Source: JAACFF01 sp963701435 (GTDB lineage Bacteria > Chloroflexota > Anaerolineae > Promineifilales > Promineifilaceae). Taken from it: DNA of 64,000 nt. The notes beneath the pieces are model-generated. The model did not search any database. It saw only the letters and a list, made by a program, of their open reading frames with translations, and had not been told where the DNA came from. Both the position numbers and the translations under genes were made by a program. Positions 27,829-33,751 of this stretch are shown piece by piece. The first letter of the stretch is position 1, and every line of letters begins with the position of its first letter. The DNA lies in the NCBI GenBank assembly GCA_963701435.1, contig CAVPAL010000023.1:682001-746000 (forward strand), given 5' to 3'.

Positions 27829-28110
27829 ATGATCAAGTCTTTCGCTGATCGACGAACACAAGATTTATATACCATAGGTAAGGCAAAGCGATTTCCACCT
27901 GATGTAGCAAGGCGAGCAGCCCGCAAACTTGAGTATGTGGATCTCGCTATCCAACTGGATGACTTGAAAGTTCCACCTGGCAACCGGCTTCATTCTCTTA
28001 AAGGCGACCGCAAAGGTCAGTATTCAATTTCCATCAATGACCAGTGGCGTATCTGTTTTAGATTTTTCGATGGTGATGCCTATGAAGTCGAGGTTTGCGA
28101 CTATCATTAA
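27829..28110 (+). CDS. higB: HigB-type toxin (RelE/ParE superfamily)
   Basis: The ATG at 27829 gives the usual N-terminus 'MIKSFADRRTQDLY'; an in-frame GTG at 27808 is possible. The 93-residue product has the HigB pattern 'AARRKLEYVDLA'-like helix, 'PPGNRLHSLKGDRKGQYSIS', 'QWRICFRF' and 'VEVCDYH' at the end. Such toxins cut mRNA on the ribosome. The antitoxin gene follows after 15 bp, the usual toxin-first order for HigBA. Confidence 0.9.
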   Translation: MIKSFADRRTQDLYTIGKAKRFPPDVARRAARKLEYVDLAIQLDDLKVPPGNRLHSLKGDRKGQYSISINDQWRICFRFFDGDAYEVEVCDYH

Positions 28111-28125
28111 AACGAGGAGTAAATT

Positions 28126-28440
28126 ATGAGCATTCCAAACACAATCAGTATGCAACGCAGGCCCACCCATCCGGGCGAAATGCTGCGCGAGGATTTTCTG
28201 CCGGATTATGGCTTAACTGTTGCCAGTCTAGCTGAGGCAATCGGTGTTTCGCGTCAATCAATCAATGAACTACTGCGGGAACGCCGGCGTGTTAGCCCTG
28301 AAATGGCACTGCGGCTTGCACGACTCTTCGGCAACTCACCGGAGTTCTGGTTAAATGCGCAACGGGCAGTAGATCTGTGGGATGCTTCACTGGCCATTCA
28401 GCATGACGTGAGCCGCATCAGGCCGCTCATACCTGCCTAA
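28126..28440 (+). CDS. higA: HigA-type antitoxin, XRE family
   Basis: GAGGAG lies upstream of the ATG. The 104-residue protein begins with 'RRPTHPGEMLREDFL' and has a Cro/CI helix-turn-helix 'TVASLAEAIGVSRQSINELL' and the HigA block 'FGNSPEFWLNAQ'. It neutralises the upstream HigB and should repress the pair. Confidence 0.92.
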   Translation: MSIPNTISMQRRPTHPGEMLREDFLPDYGLTVASLAEAIGVSRQSINELLRERRRVSPEMALRLARLFGNSPEFWLNAQRAVDLWDASLAIQHDVSRIRPLIPA

Positions 28441-28482
28441 CAGCTGATTACCTTAGCGTGATTTTTGGTTACGGCCGTTTAC
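28441..28482 (-). repeat. Relic repeat copy E (short)
   Basis: Only the distal end of the repeat (GTGATTTTTGGTTACGGCCG followed by TTTA) is kept, directly after the higA stop. It is shared with copies C, F and G. Confidence 0.45.
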
Positions 28483-28582
28483 GCTTTACACTGCTGCCCA
28501 ACTAACCACAGTTTCAAGGATGATTGATATGTTGTATCTTTTTTGGTACAATGATGCCTGATGGATGACGAGGAAATAGTTC

Positions 28583-28927
28583 TTGGAGTCAAGTTCTTTC
28601 GCACTGGTACATGGTAATGAACCTGTGCGTGAATGGCTTAAAAGTTTGTCACCCGATGTCAGAAAAATAATCGGTGAAGACATCAAATCTGTTCAATTTG
28701 GCTGGCCTTTGGGTATGCCGCTGGTCAGAAAACTAGCGCCAGATTTATGGGAAATACGCTCATCCAGTAGAGAGGGAATTGTGCGTGTTCTGTTCACTAT
28801 CGCAGACAACAAAATGGTTTTGTTACACGGATTCAGCAAGAAATCACAAAAAACACCTAAAAACGACCTGGATACAGCCAAACGACGACTTAACAAAGTC
28901 CAATTGGAGAATGAAAATGGCGAATAA
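28583..28927 (+). CDS. Gp49-like RelE-family toxin (HigB2-like)
   Basis: The start is a TTG at 28583, since an in-frame stop lies just upstream; GAGGAAA is placed 7 bp before it. The 114-residue product shows the phage-Gp49-like pattern: 'GNEPVREWLKSLSPDVRK', 'FGWPLGMPLVRKLAPDLWEI', 'RVLFTIADNKMVLLHGFSKK' and 'KTPKNDLDTAKRRL'. It is a probable ribosome-dependent endoribonuclease toxin. It overlaps the following XRE antitoxin gene. Confidence 0.85.
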   Translation: MESSSFALVHGNEPVREWLKSLSPDVRKIIGEDIKSVQFGWPLGMPLVRKLAPDLWEIRSSSREGIVRVLFTIADNKMVLLHGFSKKSQKTPKNDLDTAKRRLNKVQLENENGE

Positions 28928-29198
28928 GCATATTGGCAGTGACTTTGATGACTTTCTACGTGAAGAAGGTATTTTAGCTGAGGTAGAGGCTACCGCCATG
29001 AAGCGCGTTATTGCATTTCAAATCGAGCAAGAGATGAAACGCCGTAACATGACAAAAACAGAGATGGCCAAAAAAATGAAAACCAGTCGTGCCTCATTAA
29101 ACAGACTACTTGATCCTTCAAACGCATCTGTTACTTTGCAAACGCTGGAGCGTGCTGCTTTGGCTATCGACAAGCGGCTAAGAATCGAGTTGGTATAA
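28911..29198 (+). CDS. XRE-family antitoxin of the Gp49-like toxin
   Basis: The reading frame begins at ATG 28911 or 28917, inside the last codons of the toxin gene, so translation is coupled. The ~95-residue protein contains the HTH 'NMTKTEMAKKMKTSRASLNR' and the ending 'TLQTLERAALAIDKRLRIEL', typical for partners of Gp49-like toxins. A longer upstream extension in this frame is not needed. Confidence 0.85.
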   Translation: MKMANKHIGSDFDDFLREEGILAEVEATAMKRVIAFQIEQEMKRRNMTKTEMAKKMKTSRASLNRLLDPSNASVTLQTLERAALAIDKRLRIELV

Positions 29199-29302
29199 TT
29201 TAAACAAATCGGTTGGCAGGCTATTATTTGTGTTGTGGGTGGTTCAGCAGCTGCCTAATACGGCCGTTCCAAGGCTTTTTTGTTTTTACACTTCAATCAG
29301 GC

Positions 29303-29464
29303 ATCACAATTTACACCGCCAGCCGATTAACCATATCGCAAATAACCGCAACGCCCCCACCAGCACCAATTTGCCGATTTGTTCTTTCCGTTTGCGGGTG
29401 ACGGCCGTTTCCCCTACTCATACCCCAATTGATTAACTGAACTTGATTTTTGGCAACGGCCGTC
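29303..29464 (-). repeat. Relic repeat copy F
   Basis: The minus strand reads 'TAVTRKRKEQIGKLVLVGAL' followed by 'RLFAIWLIGW', the same membrane-helix ending as copies C, D and G. The distal CAATTGATTAACTG and octamer end are kept. The 375 bp between the XRE antitoxin and the next gene hold little else beyond the extended -10 site. Confidence 0.55.
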
Positions 29465-29512
29465 TGAGTGAGATAGTTTGGATGCAAGGAGTCATCTGGT
29501 CAATTTTTCTGT

Positions 29513-29518
29513 TATAAT
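29513..29518 (+). promoter_or_regulatory. Extended -10 promoter element
   Basis: TG-T-TATAAT forms an extended -10 box 57 bp before the next start codon; GTCATC about 17 bp upstream is a poor -35. It would serve the small antitoxin gene. Confidence 0.4.
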
Positions 29519-29574
29519 AGAGTCAACTCATCGACAGAAATGGTTAGCAAGAAATATGTTCAGGAGATCAGAGA

Positions 29575-29778
29575 ATGAGTGTTCAAGAAGCCGTTCAGCA
29601 CCTTCAATTTGCTTCTTTAGCAGAACGTATTCAGGTGATTGAGCTACTGCTCCAGTCCCTCAAAGATGAAATTATCCATGACGAACCCGTGCGCAAGCCG
29701 TTTCGTATCCGCACATTCAATCTTGGAAAGGATATTCAGTTAGATCGGGACGAAATGTATGCAGATAGAGTGGTTTGA
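29575..29778 (+). CDS. Small antitoxin-like protein of a PIN toxin pair
   Basis: The 67-residue protein begins 'MSVQEAVQHLQFASLAERIQ' and has the helical 'VIELLLQSLKDEI' and the end 'FNLGKDIQLDRDEMYADRVV'. This matches a class of small antitoxins in which the C-terminal FNLG...R(D/E)x(M/I)YxxR segment binds a PIN toxin. The toxin gene starts 2 bp later but is a remnant, so this antitoxin is an orphan. Confidence 0.7.
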   Translation: MSVQEAVQHLQFASLAERIQVIELLLQSLKDEIIHDEPVRKPFRIRTFNLGKDIQLDRDEMYADRVV

Positions 29779-29780
29779 CA

Positions 29781-29977
29781 ATGTATGCCCTTGATACAAA
29801 CCTCCACAACTGAATACATTATTGGATTTGCTAAAATCCGTAACGACTCGGAAAAAGGTTTTCGATGTGGCTCTAGCCGCGACTTTAAAGGATCATGGTG
29901 TATCGGGTTTGTATACGGTGAATATAAAGGACTTCGAGGAATTTAAGTTTCTTGATGTGACGAATCCGTTGACGTAA
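29781..29977 (+). pseudogene. Internally deleted PIN-domain toxin
   Basis: It starts with 'MYALDTN' (first catalytic Asp) right after the antitoxin. After ~10 codons the frame stops and the middle of the gene, including the conserved Glu, is missing. The C-terminal half resumes as 'KVFDVALAATLKDHGVSGLY' then 'TVNIKDFEEFKFLDV' and ends normally at 29977. The gene has lost about two thirds of its middle and cannot make a functional PIN nuclease. Confidence 0.75.
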
Positions 29978-29995
29978 CAGGGCCAGAATATCAGT

Positions 29996-30096
29996 CTAGT
30001 ACACGGCAGCTTAAATAAACCCACAAATACAGCTCGGGCCGGTCTCCTGACCGCGCCCGCAATAACTGTTGGTATATTTACGCCAAGCTGTACTAG
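29996..30096. repeat. Nested inverted-repeat element
   Basis: Outer arms CTAGTACA..AGCTT (29996-30012) and AAGCTGTACTAG (30085-30096) enclose an inner 10-bp stem with one bulge (CGGGCCGGTC, loop TCCT, GACCGCGCCCG, 30035-30059). It looks like a small non-autonomous palindromic element of ~100 bp. No gene lies in the 170 bp between the dead PIN toxin and vapC. It lacks the core ends of an integron attC site. Confidence 0.45.
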
Positions 30097-30145
30097 TCCT
30101 CTCAGTTGGCAACGGCCGTTACTACCTCAGGTGAAGTATTAGTTG

Positions 30146-30535
30146 TTAATGCGGGGTGGGATGCAAGCTAAGACCATGAATGTGAATGAAATCGAACTGG
30201 TTTAGTGTGACCAAGGTTAGGTTGTGTTGAACGGCCGTTGCGGCAATAATGGCGTCAGGCACACTCAAGCCAATCTGCTGCAAACGCGCCTGGTTGATAT
30301 ATTCGCCAGCCCTATCGGCCACCTCTATTCCTAAATCATATGTCAGAAAACGCGATAATAATTTGCGCGTCCCGTATTTCTCATCAGGATGCATGCCGGC
30401 ATGAATTTCCAGGCGCGTAACCGTCGCAACGCTCAGGCGACCCGTTTTGCCGAGTCCGCGCAGTAACTGCACAATCTGCCGGTGGCCGCGCAAATGACGG
30501 ATGACGATGCCTGTATCCAAGAGATAGTTACTCAT
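30146..30535 (-). CDS. vapC: VapC toxin, PIN-domain ribonuclease
   Basis: The start is set at the ATG giving 'MSNYLLDTGIVIRHLRG'; the antitoxin gene overlaps it by a few bases. The ~129-residue product has the acidic PIN residues: Asp in 'LLDTG', Glu in 'RLEIHAG' and Asp in 'VPDAIIAATA', with the end 'LNQFDFIHIHGLSLHP'. It cleaves tRNA or other RNA unless bound by VapB. Two fragments of close relatives lie 2.6-4 kb upstream, so this toxin family has been duplicated and lost here. Confidence 0.92.
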   Translation of the reverse strand: MSNYLLDTGIVIRHLRGHRQIVQLLRGLGKTGRLSVATVTRLEIHAGMHPDEKYGTRKLLSRFLTYDLGIEVADRAGEYINQARLQQIGLSVPDAIIAATAVQHNLTLVTLNQFDFIHIHGLSLHPTPH

Positions 30536-30818
30536 CATATCCATTTTCTGGCAACGGCCAAGATTGGCGCAAATCTTGCAGCCAGCGGTCTATATCTGCA
30601 TCGGATTCCATCCCCGGATGATTATCATCTGTCCAAATTCCGGCTGTTTCTTCCAACGCCGCCAACTGCTCTTCAATAGCCAGGCGCGATTCAATCGCCT
30701 CGGCAATAAAGCGACTGCGCTGCCGGGAGGGGATACGGCCGTCCAAGCGTTCAACTAAATCGCGTGGCAGGGTCACAGTGATTTTTTGAGCTTTTGCGGA
30801 AGATGGATTTGTAGACAT
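30528..30818 (-). CDS. vapB: Ribbon-helix-helix antitoxin of VapC
   Basis: The 96-residue protein has a ribbon-helix-helix DNA-binding part 'KITVTLPRDLVERLDGR' with 'RSRFIAEAIESRL', followed by an acidic toxin-binding tail ('GMESDADIDRWLQDLRQSWP'). It overlaps the vapC start by a few bases, the usual antitoxin-first layout, and should repress the pair. Confidence 0.88.
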   Translation of the reverse strand: MSTNPSSAKAQKITVTLPRDLVERLDGRIPSRQRSRFIAEAIESRLAIEEQLAALEETAGIWTDDNHPGMESDADIDRWLQDLRQSWPLPENGYDE

Positions 30819-30924
30819 CTAGTTGAACCTCTGTTTAGATGGCTAAAGTATACTGCCACAAACATGGTTTTGTCAATCCAGCTTGGGTTGGTGGATGAGC
30901 GTTCAGCTATTCAGCGTTTCAGCA

Positions 30925-31166
30925 AATCAGCCCCATCACAAACAAAAGCAACGCCCCCACCAAAACAATTTTGCCAATTTGATCTTCCCATTTGCGCACA
31001 ACGGCCGTTTCACGTTCATCTTCTGTACGGGCTTATCCATTCAAAGGTTTTTGCCTGTTTGCAACGGCCGTCTCTTCCAGCCCAACTCCTTACGCGATGT
31101 GCGTTAACAAGAGCGCCGCGCACGCAATTGGTTAATTGAGGTTGATTTTTGGTTACGGCCGTTTAC
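30925..31166 (-). repeat. Relic repeat copy G (long form)
   Basis: Together with copy C this is the longest copy. The minus strand reads 'TEDERETAVVRKWEDQIGKI' then 'VLVGALLLFVMGLIC' and a stop. Three ACGGCCGT octamers and CAATTGGTTAATTG are at the same relative places as in copy C. It fills the 345-bp gap before the first dimeric-barrel gene. Confidence 0.6.
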
Positions 31167-31438
31167 CCCACACCCTCCAAAAAACAAACCTCAGGCACGC
31201 CAACCACCCCCATCTGTTGCTTCGCCACCTGCCAACTCACCGACTGCATAAACGTTCGCGCCTGCGCCAGGTCACACCAACCAAGAACAACAATAATCTC
31301 ATGCGGGTCATCCACATTACGCAGCACCAACGTTTCATTGGTCGCGCCCCCCGCCTGCCGCGCAGGAAGATGAATATCAAAACCTTCTTTCCACCGCGTA
31401 TAATCCGTAATTTGATGCCGAAGAAATAGATATATCAT
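31163..31438 (-). CDS. Small dimeric alpha-beta barrel-like protein A, copy 1
   Basis: The start at 31438 ('MIYLFLRHQITDYTRWKEGF') is chosen by comparison with the sister gene at 38018-38293, which shares almost the whole length. The 91-residue product has the ferredoxin-like layout of ABM/DUF1330-type dimeric barrels: strand 'IYLFLRHQI', helix 'YTRWKEGFDIHL', strand 'ETLVLRNVDDPHEIIVVLGW', helix 'LAQARTFMQSVSWQVAKQQ'. Function unknown; relatives can be small monooxygenases or stress proteins. It lies downstream of protein B in the same direction. Confidence 0.7.
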   Translation of the reverse strand: MIYLFLRHQITDYTRWKEGFDIHLPARQAGGATNETLVLRNVDDPHEIIVVLGWCDLAQARTFMQSVSWQVAKQQMGVVGVPEVCFLEGVG

Positions 31439-31467
31439 GGCGTTGCGTCTTGACATTCTAAAAAGCA

Positions 31468-31506
31468 AGCCCCCTCAGATATGATTGTTCACTTTCCAAG
31501 GGGGCT
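31468..31506 (-). terminator. Hairpin between the two dimeric-barrel genes, copy 1
   Basis: AGCCCCCT and AGGGGGCT (with some further pairing) form a stem around a ~23-base loop, followed on the minus strand by TGCTTTTTAG. It would end transcription of the protein B gene at 31546-31830. Confidence 0.6.
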
Positions 31507-31545
31507 CAATTCCTCTATTCGTTATGAATGATAGCTTGTTAAGCG

Positions 31546-31830
31546 CTAAACTTCCTCACCAACCCATACCTCCATCGTTCCAGGAATATTTCCTGCTTTC
31601 TCGGTCGCTTCTCGAAAATGGTCTTCCTCGAGCGCAGCCATAAATGCCTGTAGCGTGGTATTGTTTTCAAACTGCTGATGAATCATGACCTTGTTAGGGT
31701 TTTCAAGGTCACGATTAACTGTCGTAGCGATGACGCCAAGATTCTTAGATATCTGGGCATCGGCATCAAACACTTTCTTCCAGGTGGCAAAATCTTTAAC
31801 TTCAGTCCGTGCATACACATTAATTGTCAT
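31546..31830 (-). CDS. Small dimeric alpha-beta barrel-like protein B, copy 1
   Basis: The start ATG 31830 has GGAG upstream and matches the sister gene at 38451-38735. The 94-residue product reads 'MTINVYARTEVKDFATWKKV', 'VIATTVNRDLENPNKVMIHQ', 'TTLQAFMAALEE' and ends 'GTMEVWVGEEV', an ABM-like dimeric barrel. In copy 1 its upstream region is separated from the regulator by the IS110 element, so any shared promoter control has been cut. Confidence 0.7.
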   Translation of the reverse strand: MTINVYARTEVKDFATWKKVFDADAQISKNLGVIATTVNRDLENPNKVMIHQQFENNTTLQAFMAALEEDHFREATEKAGNIPGTMEVWVGEEV

Positions 31831-31886
31831 GTTAAATCTCCTCGTATGATATGTAGTAACGGGAAAGATCCCGTTGACAATAAATT

Positions 31887-32114
31887 GAATCCCTGAGATG
31901 CTGAAGTAGATAGCCAAGAGGAAGCGCTCGTTCTCCTTGCTGCCTTCGTGAGAAGGACTTCTACAAAAGTATGCGCCCCTCAGTCTGTTGGGAACTTCTA
32001 ACCCGCATTTTGTTCACGCCAGTCGTGATTCGGGTAGCAGACCGATATGCAATCTCATGGCTGGTCAAGTTCTCATTTCACGAGGCTGCTGACCTCAACA
32101 GAACTCAGGGATTC
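31887..32114 (+). ncRNA. Candidate bridge (seek) RNA region of the IS110 element
   Basis: GAATCCCTGAG (31887-31897) and CTCAGGGATTC (32104-32114) are a perfect 11-bp inverted repeat enclosing 206 bases upstream of the transposase gene. Inside is the hairpin CCTTC-GTGA-GAAGG (31943-31956); outside lies AACGGGA/TCCCGTT (31858-31875). IS110-group elements encode a structured guide RNA in this 5' noncoding end that pairs with target and donor DNA. Position and structure fit; the loops are not assigned. Confidence 0.5.
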
Positions 32115-32152
32115 TTTCTCCTCTGGCGCTAAAACCAATAAAGGAGGTATTT

Positions 32153-33415
32153 ATGTTCTCAAAAAACGATTTGTTAGTAGGGGTGGATATTCACCGCCGC
32201 ACCAACGTCGTACAGGTCATGGATGGGTCAGGGCAAATGGTGTCGTCCTGCCTGCGGGTCGCCAACAATCGCTCAGGTACAGCCGACCTGGTCAACCAAC
32301 TGGCGCAAACGGCCACGGCAGGTGACTTTGACCACATTCATGTAGCCGCCGAGGCCACTGGCAACTATTGGCTGCCCTTCTTCTGCGAATTGGAACAGTC
32401 GCCTGCTTTAGTCAGTTGGTCACTCTCTCTTTATCCTTTCAATCCCAAAGTCATTCACAACTTTCGGAAATCCTTGGGGGATTGGAACAAAACGGATGAG
32501 TTGGATACGGCCGTTATTACTGAACGGTTGCGTTTTGGGCGCGAATTGCCGTATCCTTTTCATATGCAAGACCGCTACCTGCCACTACGCACACTTACCC
32601 GCCATCGCTTCCATCTGGTAGGCGAATTGGTACGGGTCAAATCTCATGCGCTCTCACTGGTGTATCTGCAAGCCAGTGAGTACACGGCACACCCTGCTTT
32701 TTCCGATGTCTTTGGCAAGACCAGTCAAGCGGTTCTCAAAGAATTTCCATCGTTGGAAACGGTAGCCGCGATGCCCTTCGAGGATCTTGTCGAATGGCTT
32801 GATACCAAAGGGAAACGTCGCTTTTCTCAACCGGAAGACAATGCCCGTCGTTTGCAGCAAATTGCTATTGATTCCTATCAGTTACCAGATGCGTGGCTTG
32901 ATTCAGTCAACACCGCTTTGTCCTTGAGTTTGCGTCATATCACCGTGCTTCAACAGCTCTTGACTCGCCTCGATGCGGCCATTGCTGACCAATTGGACAA
33001 CTATCCCCATTCCTTGACCACCATTCCTGGTATTGGCCCTGTCTTTGCTGCGGGCATCATTGCCGAAATTGGCGACCTCTCTCGTTTTGATTTCAATCAG
33101 GCCAAGGTCGCCAGTTTCGCCGGTCTCAAGTGGTCCAAGCACCAATCTGCTGACTTTACGGCCGAAGAAACCCGTCTCAAGCGCACCGGTTCTCGTTTTC
33201 TGCGTTACTATCTTTGTGAAGCGGCTCAGCTGGTTCGATTGCACGATGCTGAGTATGCTGCTTTTTATCAGAAAAAATTCAACGAAGTGCGTCATCATCG
33301 CCATAAGCGTGCCATCACGCTGACGGCTCGTAAGCTTGTGCGGTTGGTTGTGCGGCTGCTAACGACCAATGAACCGTTTCGAGCTAGGCAGGTGCCTAAC
33401 GAAGATAACACCTAA
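32153..33415 (+). CDS. IS110-family transposase (RuvC-like DEDD recombinase)
   Basis: AAAGGAGG lies 6 bp before the ATG. The 420-residue protein has the N-terminal DEDD domain ('LLVGVDIHRRTN', 'VAAEATGNYW', 'NKTDELDTAVITERLRFG') and the C-terminal Tnp_20 domain ('LTTIPGIGPVFAAGIIAEIG' with 'FASFAGLKWS'-like region and 'RTGSRFLRYYLCEAAQLV'), including the family's catalytic Ser position. It is intact and full length, so the element may still be active. It catalyses RNA-guided recombination at the element ends. Confidence 0.93.
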   Translation: MFSKNDLLVGVDIHRRTNVVQVMDGSGQMVSSCLRVANNRSGTADLVNQLAQTATAGDFDHIHVAAEATGNYWLPFFCELEQSPALVSWSLSLYPFNPKVIHNFRKSLGDWNKTDELDTAVITERLRFGRELPYPFHMQDRYLPLRTLTRHRFHLVGELVRVKSHALSLVYLQASEYTAHPAFSDVFGKTSQAVLKEFPSLETVAAMPFEDLVEWLDTKGKRRFSQPEDNARRLQQIAIDSYQLPDAWLDSVNTALSLSLRHITVLQQLLTRLDAAIADQLDNYPHSLTTIPGIGPVFAAGIIAEIGDLSRFDFNQAKVASFAGLKWSKHQSADFTAEETRLKRTGSRFLRYYLCEAAQLVRLHDAEYAAFYQKKFNEVRHHRHKRAITLTARKLVRLVVRLLTTNEPFRARQVPNEDNT

Positions 33416-33606
33416 AACAGCCAGTTCATTCTGGTGATTGTTGCTTTATAATCTGCTATTCTTTTGATAAGGTTCTCGTTGGCAGGTTCGCGGTAGCCTG
33501 CCTACTTTTCGGTCAAGATTGCTCTTTTTTGCCTCTTGACATTTCACCGCATTACTTGTGATTTATTGTGTCACCAAAATTTGTTGATCACAAGATAGCA
33601 AACCAT

Positions 33607-33646
33607 CGTCAGTAGGTCGTCACCACCTGGCGTCTCATCGTCACCA
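33607..33646 (+). promoter_or_regulatory. Triple direct repeat upstream of regulator copy 1 (candidate SARP operator)
   Basis: CGTCAGTA, CGTCACCA and CGTCACCA start at 33607, 33618 and 33639, spaced 11 and 21 bp. The same spacing is found at the sister gene. A -10-like TATACT lies at about 33700. SARP regulators bind direct repeats with 11- or 22-bp spacing, so this may be an autoregulatory site. Confidence 0.5.
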
Positions 33647-33751
33647 CTTTTACAGTTGACTCGGCCGGTTCGATTTTTGGTTCCCGCTTTAGCAAAGGTA
33701 TACTATGCGGAGCTTGGTTAACATTCTCTTTCATCCAAGGTCAATTTATCG

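Larger units (their letters stand above)
31843..33556 (+). mobile_element. IS110-family insertion sequence
   Basis: The limits come from comparing this region with the sister module: TTAAATCTCCT before the insertion and GTGATTTA after it are contiguous in copy 2 at 38737-38755. That gives an insert of about 1.71 kb; the exact ends may be off by some bases because the copies have diverged. There are no long terminal inverted repeats, as expected for IS110. CT stands at both presumed junctions, in line with a short core at the target. It has 310 bp of noncoding DNA before the transposase gene and 141 bp after it, the latter with a GGCAGG/CCTGCC hairpin at 33481-33502. Confidence 0.75.

Noticed and set aside
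29996..30096. Integron attC site
   Set aside because: The palindrome lacks GTTRRRY/RYYYAAC core ends and no integrase gene or cassette array is present.
25401..31166. CRISPR array made of the repeated units
   Set aside because: Units are irregularly spaced, long, diverged and coding-like, and no cas1/cas2 gene is nearby. The Cas4-like nuclease at 2788 stands without cas partners.
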